A model generated the notes under the pieces. It was given only the letters and a program-made list of their open reading frames with translations. It was not told the origin of the DNA and searched no databases. This document shows positions 31,222 to 40,179 of a stretch of DNA of 64,000 nucleotides, piece by piece. The stretch comes from Janibacter cremeus. GTDB lineage: Bacteria > Actinomycetota > Actinomycetes > Actinomycetales > Dermatophilaceae. The stretch's first letter is position 1; every line of letters begins with the position of its first letter. A program made the translations under genes and the position numbers. The stretch is taken from positions 2,232,001 through 2,296,000 of the forward strand of contig NZ_JACCAE010000001.1 of the NCBI RefSeq assembly GCF_013409205.1. Direction: 5' to 3'.

Positions 31222-33558
31222 ATGGCCGGTACGCAGGTGTCCCTGACCGCAGCGTCGTCGCTCGATCTCGACGGTGCCAACCTGACCCTGATCAGCGGTG
31301 TCGCAGTCATCGGGCTGATCGCCCTCGTCCTGGGTGTCGTCCTGCGGCGCCAGGTGATCGCGGCGGGAGCCGGCACCGAGCGCATGCAGGAGATCGCCGG
31401 TGCGATCGAGGAGGGAGCCCACGCCTACCTGCGACGGCAGTTCAGGACGCTCGTGATCTTCGTCGTCCTCGTCTTCATCCTGCTGCTCTTCCTCCCCGCC
31501 GACTCGGCGGGCGTGCGCTGGGGCCGCTCGGGCTTCTTCGTCCTCGGCGCCGTGTTCTCCGCGGCCATCGGGTACCTGGGCATGAGTCTGGCGGTCAAGG
31601 CCAACGTCCGCGTCGCCGAGGCGGCCCGCACGACGGGCCGTGACGACGGCGTCCGGATCGCTTTCCGCACCGGTGGCACGGTCGGGATGTTCACCGTCGG
31701 ACTCGGCCTGCTCGGCGTTGCGATCGTCGTCCTCGCCTACCACGGTGACGCGCCCCGCGTTCTCGAGGGCTTCGGCTTCGGTGCCGCGCTGCTCGCGATG
31801 TTCATGCGTGTCGGCGGCGGGATCTTCACCAAGGCCGCCGACGTCGGCGCCGACCTCGTCGGCAAGGTCGAGGCCGGCATCCCCGAGGACGACCCGCGCA
31901 ACGCCGCGACGATCGCCGACAACGTCGGGGACAACGTCGGCGACTGCGCCGGCATGGCCGCCGACCTCTTCGAGTCCTACGCCGTCATGCTCGTCGCCGC
32001 GCTGATCCTCGGCTCGGCGGCCTTCGGTGCCTACGGCCTGGTCTTCCCGCTGCTCATCCCGGCCATCGGCGCCGTGACCGCCATGATCGGCATCTTCATC
32101 ACCCGGGCGCGGGCCGACGAGTCGGCCCTGGACGCGATCAACCGCGGCTTCTACATCTCGGCGGTCATCTCCGCCGTGCTCTGCACCGCTGCCGCCTACC
32201 TCTACCTCCCGGGCAGCTACGCGCAGCTGGGCACGTCCGACCAGGACATCGACGCCCTCATCGGTGATCCCCGCCGGGCCGCGCTCCTGGCCGTCATCCT
32301 CGGCATCGTCCTGGCCGCCGTCATCCTGCGCATGACCGGTCACTACACCGGCACCGACAAGCGCCCGACCGAGGACGTCGCCCGCACGACCGAGACCGGC
32401 GCGGCGACCTTCATCCTCTCCGGCATCAGCCTTGGCCTGGAGTCCGCGGTCTACAAGGTGACCACGATCGCCGTCGTCATCTACCTGGCCTTCCTGCTCG
32501 GTGGCTCCTCGGTGACCCTCGGGCTGTTCTTCATCGCCCTCGCCGGTTGTGGCCTGCTGACCACGGTCGGGGTCATCGTCGCGATGGACACCTTCGGCCC
32601 GGTCTCCGACAACGCCCAGGGCATCGCCGAGATGTCCGGCGATGTCGACGAGGAGGCCGCGCAGATCCTCACCGAGCTCGACGCCGTCGGCAACACGACC
32701 AAGGCGATCACCAAGGGCATCGCCATCGCGACTGCGGTCCTCGCGGCCACGGCGCTCTTCGGCAGCTACACCGACGCCTGGACCTCCACCGTCCAGACGA
32801 TCGAGGAGGGCGCGGTCTCGCAGGACCGGATCTCCGGCTTCGAGCAGATGGTCAACACGCAGATCGTCACCCCGAGCGTCCTCGTCGGCCTGCTCCTCGG
32901 CGCCGCGGTCGTCTTCCTCTTCTCCGGGCTCGCGATCAACGCGGTGACCGTCGCGGCGGGCTCGATCGTCCACGAGGTGCGTCGCCAGTTCCGCGACCAA
33001 CCCGGGATCATGGCCGGCACCGAGAAGCCGGACTACGCCAGCGTCGTCGACATCTGCACCCGCGACTCGTTGACCAAGCTGGCGACTCCCGGTCTGCTCG
33101 CGGCACTGACCCCCGTCGTCGTCGGGTTCGGCCTGGGCATCGGCGCCCTCGCCGGGTTCCTCGCCGGCGCGATCGCCTGTGGCGCCCTCATGGCCGTCTT
33201 CCTCGCCAACTCCGGTGGTGCCTGGGACAACGCGAAGAAGATCGTCGAGGACGGGCGCCACGGCGGCAAGGGTTCGCCGGCGCACGAGGCGGCAGTCATC
33301 GGCGACACGGTCGGCGACCCCTTCAAGGACACCGCCGGACCGGCGATCAACCCGCTGATCAAGGTGATGAACCTCGTTGCCGTGCTCATCGCACCGGCCA
33401 TCGTCACCCTCTACCTCGGTGACTCGGGCTCACAGATGATCCGGTGGACGATCGCCCTGGTCGCGCTCCTCGTCCTGGTCATCGCCCTCGTGGTCGCCAA
33501 GCGTGATGATGTCGCGATCTCCGACACGCAGGAGGAGCCTGTGGGCGAGCGGGCCTAG
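31222..33558 (+). CDS. hppA: Membrane H+-translocating pyrophosphatase
   Basis: 778 aa with about 16 transmembrane helices. It couples hydrolysis of pyrophosphate to proton export. Catalytic motifs include DVGADLVGKVEAGIPEDDPRN, DNVGDNVGDCAGMAADLFE and GDTVGDPFKDTAGPA. Residues GNTTKAITKG carry the lysine characteristic of K+-independent, H+-pumping enzymes (K+-dependent forms have Ala). ATG at 31222 follows AAGGAGG; a TAGGGT -10-like hexamer lies at 31148. Its TAG stop is part of the -10 of the next gene. Confidence 0.96.
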   Translation: MAGTQVSLTAASSLDLDGANLTLISGVAVIGLIALVLGVVLRRQVIAAGAGTERMQEIAGAIEEGAHAYLRRQFRTLVIFVVLVFILLLFLPADSAGVRWGRSGFFVLGAVFSAAIGYLGMSLAVKANVRVAEAARTTGRDDGVRIAFRTGGTVGMFTVGLGLLGVAIVVLAYHGDAPRVLEGFGFGAALLAMFMRVGGGIFTKAADVGADLVGKVEAGIPEDDPRNAATIADNVGDNVGDCAGMAADLFESYAVMLVAALILGSAAFGAYGLVFPLLIPAIGAVTAMIGIFITRARADESALDAINRGFYISAVISAVLCTAAAYLYLPGSYAQLGTSDQDIDALIGDPRRAALLAVILGIVLAAVILRMTGHYTGTDKRPTEDVARTTETGAATFILSGISLGLESAVYKVTTIAVVIYLAFLLGGSSVTLGLFFIALAGCGLLTTVGVIVAMDTFGPVSDNAQGIAEMSGDVDEEAAQILTELDAVGNTTKAITKGIAIATAVLAATALFGSYTDAWTSTVQTIEEGAVSQDRISGFEQMVNTQIVTPSVLVGLLLGAAVVFLFSGLAINAVTVAAGSIVHEVRRQFRDQPGIMAGTEKPDYASVVDICTRDSLTKLATPGLLAALTPVVVGFGLGIGALAGFLAGAIACGALMAVFLANSGGAWDNAKKIVEDGRHGGKGSPAHEAAVIGDTVGDPFKDTAGPAINPLIKVMNLVAVLIAPAIVTLYLGDSGSQMIRWTIALVALLVLVIALVVAKRDDVAISDTQEEPVGERA

Positions 33559-33567
33559 GCTCGTGCT

Positions 33568-35079
33568 GTGACCTCTTCGGCGAACCTGCGTATCGACCCA
33601 GCCCTCCTCGAGCACCTCCGGGAGGATCTGGCCGAGGCCGACTTCCGTGTCGACGCCGTGCGGGAGCGCCTCGGTGCCCTCGCGGCGGACGCGCTCGGTC
33701 GGGAGCAGTCGCTGCCGGCGCGACGGGCCGTCGCCGGCGCGAACGACTCGCTCGGCGTGCTCATCGGCTGCTTCGGGCTGGGACTGCCCATCCCCGCCGA
33801 CACACTCGGGGCAGCGCTGCCGCGGACGGGCGTGACCGGTGCGATCGCGCTGCGGATCGTCGAGCCGCACGGCGCCCACCTGGTGGCCACCTGTGACCTG
33901 CGCCCCTACGGCGACGATCTCGGCAACTGCTGGTGGGTCGCCTCCGACCCGACCGAGCACGCCCGCAGCGAGCCGCTGCCCGTCGACCACGTCCTGGGCA
34001 TCGGCGGGGCCTCGACGACGCTGGCCTCGTGGACGCCCCGGACTCCCGTGGCCCGGGCGCTCGACCTGGGCACCGGCTCGGGCGTGCAGGCGCTGCACCT
34101 GTCCGGGCACGCCGAGACGGTCGTCGCCACCGACCTGTCGCAGCGCGCGCTGCGCTATGCCGAGTTCAACGCCGTCCTCAACGGCGTCGAGTGGGACCTG
34201 CGCCCGGGTTCCTTCCTCGACCCCGTGGCCGGTGAGACCTTCGACCTCATCGTCAGCAATCCCCCCTTCGTCATCACGCCGCGGGCCGAGGGCGTGCCGC
34301 TCTACGAGTACCGGGACGGCGGTGCCGCGGGTGACGGTGTCGTCGCTGCCCTGACGAAGGGGATCGGCGCCCACCTCGCGCCGGGCGGGGTCGCGCAGCT
34401 GCTCGGCAACTGGGAGACCGTCGCCGGGCAGGACTGGCGCGAGCGGGTCGGCCAGTGGGTCGAGCAGAGCGGCCTGGATGTCTGGGTGGTCCAACGCGAC
34501 GTGCAGGACCCCGCGGAATATGCCGAGCTGTGGGCACGCGACGGCGGCCACCGCCCCGGTACCCCCGAGCACGAGGCGCTCGTGGGGGCGTGGCTGGACG
34601 ATTTCGCGGACCGGGGAGTGAGCGAGATCGGCTTCGGGATCATCACGCTGCACCGACCGACGAGCGAGCGCGCCCCCTTCGTCGACCTCGTGGAGGCGAC
34701 CGGCCCGGTGGCATCGCCGATGGGCCCCGCCGTCGCCGCGGGCCTGGCCATCCGCGACCGGCTCGCCGGCATGTCCGACGACGAGGTGCTCGACACGGCT
34801 TGGCGGTGCGCCGAGGACGTCACGACGGAGACGTACGCGCAGCCCGGCGCCACCGATCCGAACGTCATCCTGCTGCGTCAGGGCGGAGGCCTGGGCCGCG
34901 TCGTGCGGCTCGACACGCTCGACGCTGCCCTGGTCTCGGTGTGCGACGGCGAGCTGACCGCGCGTCAGTCGCTCGTCGCGATCTCCGGGCTGCTCGACCA
35001 GCCGACCCCGGAAGCACTCGAGTCGGGCGCCGCCCTCGTGCGCGGGCTGGCCGCCGACGGGCTCCTCCTCGCGGACTGA
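33568..35079 (+). CDS. Class I SAM-dependent methyltransferase (PrmC/HemK-like core)
   Basis: 503 aa. The central Rossmann methyltransferase domain contains the SAM motif LDLGTGSGVQAL (about 164-175) and the SNPPFVI motif typical of N5-glutamine or N6-adenine methyltransferases. N- and C-terminal extensions have no recognised fold. Large actinobacterial proteins of this type are conserved but of unknown target. GTG at 33568 is leaderless: TAGGCT (33556-33561) ends 6 nt upstream and its first three bases are the hppA stop codon. Confidence 0.82.
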   Translation: MTSSANLRIDPALLEHLREDLAEADFRVDAVRERLGALAADALGREQSLPARRAVAGANDSLGVLIGCFGLGLPIPADTLGAALPRTGVTGAIALRIVEPHGAHLVATCDLRPYGDDLGNCWWVASDPTEHARSEPLPVDHVLGIGGASTTLASWTPRTPVARALDLGTGSGVQALHLSGHAETVVATDLSQRALRYAEFNAVLNGVEWDLRPGSFLDPVAGETFDLIVSNPPFVITPRAEGVPLYEYRDGGAAGDGVVAALTKGIGAHLAPGGVAQLLGNWETVAGQDWRERVGQWVEQSGLDVWVVQRDVQDPAEYAELWARDGGHRPGTPEHEALVGAWLDDFADRGVSEIGFGIITLHRPTSERAPFVDLVEATGPVASPMGPAVAAGLAIRDRLAGMSDDEVLDTAWRCAEDVTTETYAQPGATDPNVILLRQGGGLGRVVRLDTLDAALVSVCDGELTARQSLVAISGLLDQPTPEALESGAALVRGLAADGLLLAD

Positions 35080-35191
35080 GTCACGCGCCGCCCGGACCGG
35101 GTGTGTCGTGCGGCAGTTCGCGCTGGCGGGGCCCGGGAACCGCTGTTTCTCGTTCGACCGGAGCCCGGTTGCCGCGCGACATATCTCGACA

Positions 35192-35220
35192 TTGTGAGTG
35201 AGTGCTCACTCACTTAGAAT
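35192..35220 (+). promoter_or_regulatory. Promoter of the tetR-ABC operon
   Basis: TTGTGA (35192-35197), 17-nt spacer, TAGAAT (35215-35220). The -10 ends 8 nt before the GTG of the TetR gene, so the mRNA is probably leaderless. The TetR operator fills the spacer. Confidence 0.7.
35194..35213. promoter_or_regulatory. TetR operator
   Basis: GTGAGTGAG-TG-CTCACTCAC, a perfect 9-bp dyad with a 2-nt centre lying between -35 and -10. TGAGTGA...TCACTCA boxes are common for TetR regulators of exporters, so autoregulation is likely. Confidence 0.8.
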
Positions 35221-35228
35221 GGTCATTC

Positions 35229-35840
35229 GTGACTCCACGTGCGAGACCGCTCCCTCCTGACGAACGCCGCCGTGTCGTGCTCGACGCCGCGCGGCCGCTG
35301 GTCGTCGAGCACGGTCGGACGGTGCGGACCAAGGACGTCGCCGCAGCAGCCGAGATCGCCGAGGGGACACTCTTCCGGGTCTTCGCGACCAAGGACGCCC
35401 TCATCGACGCCGTCGTCGCCGACGCCTTCGACCCGGCCCCCTTCCTGCGCCGTCTCGAGGAGGTCGACCCGAATGCCCCTCTCGAGGAACGCATTCTCGT
35501 CGTCGTCGAGGCCTTTCTCGAGCGCTTCCGTGGTGCCTTCGAGCTGATGACGGCGGTCGGCCTCGGCCGGCCGCCCGAGGGTGCCCGGGGACAGTGGCCG
35601 AAGCGGGGAGTGCGCCCGCCGCACCAGGACTGGCGGAGCGAGGTCGGCCGGCTCGTCGTCGAGATCATCGGGCCCGATGCGGATCGACTCACCGTGCCGC
35701 CGGAGCAGGTGGCGCAGTACCTGCGCCTGCTTTGCTTCTCGGGGGTGCACCCGCACATCGCAGCCGGTGCACCGTTGGCCCCCCGGCAGATCGTCGACGT
35801 CGTGCTCCACGGCGTGCTGGAGGTGGACCGACCGTGCTGA
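35229..35840 (+). CDS. TetR-family repressor of the ABC exporter
   Basis: 203 aa. The N-terminal HTH covers about 8-55 (VVLDAARPLVVEHG...TKDVAAAAEIAEGTLFRVFATKDAL), followed by an alpha-helical effector domain. Its own promoter carries a perfect dyad. Its stop overlaps the start of the first ABC gene by 7 nt, so repressor and exporter form one operon and are expected to be induced by an exported compound. GTG at 35229 is chosen because of the leaderless promoter. Confidence 0.88.
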   Translation: MTPRARPLPPDERRRVVLDAARPLVVEHGRTVRTKDVAAAAEIAEGTLFRVFATKDALIDAVVADAFDPAPFLRRLEEVDPNAPLEERILVVVEAFLERFRGAFELMTAVGLGRPPEGARGQWPKRGVRPPHQDWRSEVGRLVVEIIGPDADRLTVPPEQVAQYLRLLCFSGVHPHIAAGAPLAPRQIVDVVLHGVLEVDRPC

Positions 35841-37561
35841 TTCGACTGTGGCGCACCCACCTGGGTCGTCGGCGGGGTCTGCTCGTCGGCCTGATGACCC
35901 TCCAGCTGCTCGCGACCCTGGCCGCCTTGACCCTGCCGAGCCTCAACGGCCGGATCATCGACGAGGGCGTGGCGGTCGGCGACACCGGATTCATCCTGCG
36001 TGCCGGTGCGGTGATGCTCGGCGTCTCCCTCGTCCAGATCTTCGCAACCATCGGGGTCGCATGGATCGCCTCCCGCTGCTCCTCGGGGTTGGCAGCGCAG
36101 GTGCGCTCCGACCTCTTCGCGCGCGTCGGGAGGTTCAGCGCCCAGGAGATGGGCCGGTTCGGTGCCCCGACCCTGATCTCGCGCAGCACCAACGACGTGC
36201 AGCAGGTCCAGCTGGTGACCAACCTCTCTCTGGCGACGATGCTCAGCGCGCCGATCATGATGGTCGGCGGCATCATCATGGCGCTGCAGGAGGACAGCGG
36301 ACTGGCGTGGCTCGTCGCCGTCGCCGTCCCGGTCCTCGGCATCGGCGTCGGGCTCCTCGTCACCCGCATGGTTCCGGGGTTCCGCACGATGCAGGCCAGT
36401 GTCGACGCGGTCAACCGCATCCTGCGCGAGCAGATCACCGGAGTGCGGGTGGTGCGCGCCTTCGTCCGGGAGAGGCAGGAGCGGGAGCGGTTCGCCGTGG
36501 CCAACCGCCGGTACACCGCATCCGCAGTGCGGGTGGGCAACCTCTTCGCTGTCGTCTTTCCCCTCGCGATGGTGGTGCTCAACCTCTCGATGGTCGCGGT
36601 CGTGTGGTTCGGTGCGCACCGCATCGACGCCGGCCAGATGAGCGTCGGCTCGCTCACCGCCTTCATGGCCTACCTGACCCAGATCCTGATGTCGGTGGTC
36701 ATGGCCACGATGATGACGATGATGATCCCGCGCGCCGCCGTGGCCTCGGGTCGCATCGGCGAGGTCCTCGACACCCGCTCCAGCGTCGCCGAGCCGGGTG
36801 AAGCGGTCCGGCTGCCCGAGGGGCCGCTCGACGTGCGCCTCGAGCGGGTCACCTTCACCTACCCGGGGGCGGAGGTGCCGGTCCTGCACGAGGTCGACCT
36901 GCTCGCCCGTCCCGGGACGACCACGGCCGTCATCGGCTCGACCGGTGCCGGCAAGACGACCCTCGTCGGACTCGTCCCCCGCCTCTACGACGTCACCTCC
37001 GGCGTCGTGCGGCTCGGTGGGGTCGACGTGCGCGACGTCGCCCTCGACGACGTGTGGGCGCGCATCGGCCTGGTGCCGCAGCAGGCCTTCCTCTTCTCGG
37101 GCACGATCGCGAGCAATCTGCGCCACGGCGCACCGGAGGCGAGCGACGAGGAGTTGTGGGCCGCACTTGCGGTGGCCCAGGCCGCCGACTTCGTCCGTGA
37201 CCAGGGAGGGCTGGAGACCACCGTCGGCCAGGGCGGCGGCAACCTCTCCGGGGGGCAGCGCCAGCGGCTGGCCATGGCCCGGGCGATCGTGCGGCGACCG
37301 GATGTGTACCTCTTCGACGACTCCTTCTCCGCGCTCGACGCCGCCACCGACGCCCGGCTGCGCGCCGCTCTTCGCCCATGGACCCGACAGGCGGCGGTGA
37401 TCGTCGTCGCCCAACGGGTCGCCTCGATCATGGACGCCGACCAGATCGTCGTCCTCGAGGACGGGAGGGTCGTCGGGCACGGCACCCACCGCGAGCTGAT
37501 GGACGACTGCGACACGTACCTCGAGATCGTCGAGTCCCAGGCCACCGAGGACGCGGCATGA
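35834..37561 (+). CDS. ABC exporter subunit A (heterodimeric, degenerate catalytic site)
   Basis: 575 aa, transmembrane domain (six helices, about 1-310) fused to a nucleotide-binding domain. Walker A STGAGKTT, Q-loop VPQQAF, signature NLSGGQRQR and Walker B VYLFDDSFSALD are present. The residue after Walker B is Asp in place of the catalytic Glu, as in the non-canonical half of heterodimeric exporters (TM287/288, LmrCD). Membrane topology suggests drug or lipid export. GTG start overlaps the repressor gene; the stop overlaps the partner gene by 4 nt. Confidence 0.9.
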   Translation: MLIRLWRTHLGRRRGLLVGLMTLQLLATLAALTLPSLNGRIIDEGVAVGDTGFILRAGAVMLGVSLVQIFATIGVAWIASRCSSGLAAQVRSDLFARVGRFSAQEMGRFGAPTLISRSTNDVQQVQLVTNLSLATMLSAPIMMVGGIIMALQEDSGLAWLVAVAVPVLGIGVGLLVTRMVPGFRTMQASVDAVNRILREQITGVRVVRAFVRERQERERFAVANRRYTASAVRVGNLFAVVFPLAMVVLNLSMVAVVWFGAHRIDAGQMSVGSLTAFMAYLTQILMSVVMATMMTMMIPRAAVASGRIGEVLDTRSSVAEPGEAVRLPEGPLDVRLERVTFTYPGAEVPVLHEVDLLARPGTTTAVIGSTGAGKTTLVGLVPRLYDVTSGVVRLGGVDVRDVALDDVWARIGLVPQQAFLFSGTIASNLRHGAPEASDEELWAALAVAQAADFVRDQGGLETTVGQGGGNLSGGQRQRLAMARAIVRRPDVYLFDDSFSALDAATDARLRAALRPWTRQAAVIVVAQRVASIMDADQIVVLEDGRVVGHGTHRELMDDCDTYLEIVESQATEDAA

Positions 37562-39573
37562 GTGAGGTCACCGAGGAGGAGAAGGCCGCTGCCGCGCGTC
37601 GACAGCCCGGCCCCCGAGGCGGCCCCCCGGGCGCCGGCCTGGGGATGCCCACCGAGAGTGCTGCGAACTTCGGTGCCTCGGCCCGCCGACTCATCGGGCT
37701 GCTGCGACCGCAACGGGCGGTCATCCTGCTCGCGACAGGCTTCGCCGTCGTCGGTGTCGTGCTCACGGCCATCGGCCCGCGCGTCCTCGGTCGGGCGACC
37801 GACCTCGTCTTCGCCGGCGTCGTCGGCCAGCGCCTGCCGGCCGGGACGACGAAGGAGCAGGCGGTCGAAGGGCTGCGGCAGTCGGGGCACGGCCAGATGG
37901 CCGACATGGTCAGCGGCATCCCCGACCTCGTTCCCGGCCAGGGGATGGACATGGACGCCATCGCCCGGGTGCTCCTGATCGCCGTCGCGCTGTACGCCGG
38001 GGCCGGCCTGCTGTCCTTCGTGCAGAACCGCTTGGTCGTCGTCGCCGTGAACCGGGTCATCATGGACCTGCGCCGGGCCGTGGAGGACAAGCTGCACGTG
38101 CTCCCGTTGCCCTACCTGGACTCCCAGCCTCGCGGCGAGTTGCTCAGCCGCGTGACCAATGACATCGACAACCTCGCCCAGTCGGTGCAGCAGACCCTGG
38201 GGCAGATGCTCACCAACATCGTCATGGTCGTGGCGATGCTCGCGATGATGTTCTCGATCTCGCCGCTGCTCGCGGTCATCGTCCTGGTCACCATCCCCGT
38301 CTCGATCTGGCTGACGAAGGTCATCGGTACCCGCAGCCAGCGCCACTTCAAGGAGCAGTGGGCCACCACCGGCCAGGTGAACTCGATCGTCGAGGAGACC
38401 TTCAGCGGGCACGAGCTGGTCAAGGTCTTCGGCCGGCAGGAGGAGGTCGGCGCCACGTTCGAGGAGCGCAACCAGGCGCTGCAGCGGGCGACCTTCGGTG
38501 CGCAGTTCGTCTCGGGCGTGATCATGCCGGTGATGATGTTCGTCGGGAACATCACCTATGTGGTCGTCGCCGTCGTCGGTGGCCTGCGAGTGGCCGACGG
38601 GGCGCTCACCCTGGGCAGCGTCACCGCCTTCATCCAGTACTCGCGGCAGTTCACCATGCCGATCACCCAGCTCGCCTCGATGGCCAACCTCGTCCAGTCC
38701 GGGGTGGCCTCGGCCGAGCGGGTCTTCGAGGTGCTCGACGCTCCGGAGCAGCGACCCGACCCGCAGGTGCCGGCCGTGCCGGATCGCTCCGACGGGCGCG
38801 TGGAGTTCGAGGACGTCTCCTTCTCCTACTCACCGCACGCCCCGCTGATCGAGAACCTCGACCTGCACGTCGAGCCGGGCCAGACGGTGGCGATCGTCGG
38901 CCCGACCGGTGCGGGCAAGACAACGCTGGTCAACCTCGTGCTGCGCTTCTACGAGCTCGACGGCGGACGCATCACCCTCGACGGCGTCGACATCACCCAG
39001 ATGTCGCGGGCCGGCCTGCGCTCACGCGTCGGCATGGTCCTGCAGGACACGTGGCTCTTCGGCGGGACGATCGGGGAGAACATCGCCTACGGCCGGCCGG
39101 GTGCCGGCCGGAAGGACGTGCGCGCCGCGGCCGAGGCGACCTTCGTCGATCGCTTCGTCCACTCCCTTCCCGACGGCTACGACACCGTCCTGACCGACGG
39201 AGCGAGCAACATCAGCGCGGGGGAGAAGCAACTGATCACGATCGCGCGAGCCTTCCTCTCCGACCCGGACCTGCTCATCCTCGACGAGGCCACGAGCTCG
39301 GTCGACACCCGCACGGAGAAGCTCGTCCAGGACGCGATGCGGGCGCTGCGCGGGCAGCGCACGTCCTTCGTCATCGCGCACCGGCTCTCCACGATCCGCG
39401 ACGCGGACGTGATCCTCGTCATGGAGTCCGGTCGGATCGTCGAGCAGGGATCGCACGATTACCTGCTCGAGCGCGACGGTGCCTATGCGCGCCTGTTCCG
39501 GGCGCAGTTCGTCGCCCCGATGGACGACGAGAGTGATCCGCTCGACCCGCGTGCGCTCGCAGCGAGCGAGTGA
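37558..39573 (+). CDS. ABC exporter subunit B (heterodimeric, catalytic half)
   Basis: 671 aa. A Gly/Pro-rich N-terminus, a six-helix domain with an extra loop of about 60 residues between the first two helices (near 90-140), and a nucleotide-binding domain. It has Walker A GPTGAGKTT and Walker B LLILDEATSSVD with the catalytic Glu. Its signature is NISAGEKQL in place of LSGGQ, so the composite site made with subunit A's LSGGQ is the active one. This reciprocal degeneration supports a heterodimer with the upstream gene. Confidence 0.9.
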   Translation: MSEVTEEEKAAAARRQPGPRGGPPGAGLGMPTESAANFGASARRLIGLLRPQRAVILLATGFAVVGVVLTAIGPRVLGRATDLVFAGVVGQRLPAGTTKEQAVEGLRQSGHGQMADMVSGIPDLVPGQGMDMDAIARVLLIAVALYAGAGLLSFVQNRLVVVAVNRVIMDLRRAVEDKLHVLPLPYLDSQPRGELLSRVTNDIDNLAQSVQQTLGQMLTNIVMVVAMLAMMFSISPLLAVIVLVTIPVSIWLTKVIGTRSQRHFKEQWATTGQVNSIVEETFSGHELVKVFGRQEEVGATFEERNQALQRATFGAQFVSGVIMPVMMFVGNITYVVVAVVGGLRVADGALTLGSVTAFIQYSRQFTMPITQLASMANLVQSGVASAERVFEVLDAPEQRPDPQVPAVPDRSDGRVEFEDVSFSYSPHAPLIENLDLHVEPGQTVAIVGPTGAGKTTLVNLVLRFYELDGGRITLDGVDITQMSRAGLRSRVGMVLQDTWLFGGTIGENIAYGRPGAGRKDVRAAAEATFVDRFVHSLPDGYDTVLTDGASNISAGEKQLITIARAFLSDPDLLILDEATSSVDTRTEKLVQDAMRALRGQRTSFVIAHRLSTIRDADVILVMESGRIVEQGSHDYLLERDGAYARLFRAQFVAPMDDESDPLDPRALAASE

Positions 39574-39584
39574 CGTCGGGCCGG

Positions 39585-40001
39585 TCAGGAGCCCTCGGGC
39601 TCCTGCGCCGGATCCAGCGAGCCGATCTTCCACTCGTCGTCGACCTGCACCAGCGACAGCTCCTCCTGCGGGTTGTCCCCGACGGTGAAGGAGACGGTCG
39701 CGGCGGTGCCGTCCTGGGAGACCGTGGTCTCGATGATCTCCAGCTCCGCGTCCTGGTCGAGATCGTCGAAGAGGTCGTCGCTGTTCTGCTCCAGGACCTC
39801 CGCGCAGCTCGCACCGTCGGCCGCCTGCTCGAGCGGCTCGATCAGGTCCGGGGCGAGGGTGTCGCAGAAGACCGGGTAGTCCTCCTCCTGGAGGGCCTGG
39901 TGGAAGGTCTTGACCGTCTGCTCCGGGCCGTTGTCGTCGCCGCATGCGCCCAGGCCGAGGGTGAGGACGCCGATCGACACGGCAGTGGCCAGTTTTTTCA
40001 T
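39585..40001 (-). CDS. Small secreted lipoprotein
   Basis: 138 aa. Signal peptide of about 19 residues with lipobox LGAC at the cleavage site (Cys20). The mature protein is acidic and ends in a beta-rich segment, TVSFTVGDNPQEELSLVQVDDEWKIG, like DUF4878/NTF2-like lipoproteins. Two further cysteines (near 46 and 66) may form a disulphide. A GGGGAGG ribosome-binding site precedes ATG at 40001. Function unknown. Confidence 0.8.
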   Translation of the reverse strand: MKKLATAVSIGVLTLGLGACGDDNGPEQTVKTFHQALQEEDYPVFCDTLAPDLIEPLEQAADGASCAEVLEQNSDDLFDDLDQDAELEIIETTVSQDGTAATVSFTVGDNPQEELSLVQVDDEWKIGSLDPAQEPEGS

Positions 40002-40102
40002 CGTGGGTCCTCCCCGGTGGATGGCCCGGCCAGCGGGTTGGCACCCGAGCCTAACGACCCCCGTCCTCACAGGGAGCGGCGAGCCCGGTCGGCTGGGCGT
40101 AG

Positions 40103-40108
40103 TACGGT
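40103..40108 (+). promoter_or_regulatory. -10 element of the topA promoter
   Basis: TACGGT. Transcription would start about 40115, just before a strong stem-loop in the leader (40121-40163). No clear -35 is seen at 17-18 nt. Confidence 0.45.
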
Positions 40109-40120
40109 CTGCGCGAGAGT

Positions 40121-40163
40121 GACCGCACGTCGAGGCAGCGACGAATCCGCTGCACGTGCGGTC
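40121..40163 (+). promoter_or_regulatory. Stem-loop in the topA leader
   Basis: GACCGCACGT (40121-40130) pairs with ACGTGCGGTC (40154-40163), and GCAGCG (40135-40140) with CGCTGC (40148-40153), leaving a CGAG bulge and a 7-nt loop ACGAATC. It ends directly at the GGGAG ribosome-binding site of topA and would form the 5' end of its mRNA. Confidence 0.6.
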
Positions 40164-40179
40164 GGGAGAAGAGGCGCAC

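Noticed and set aside
31147..33285. 712-codon minus-strand frame across hppA
   Set aside because: Shadow of hppA in GC-rich DNA; the translation is repetitive Asp/Gly/Arg/Glu without any known domain.
35210..37489. 759-codon minus-strand frame across tetR and the first ABC gene
   Set aside because: Antisense shadow; both sense frames have clear families and overlapping starts and stops.
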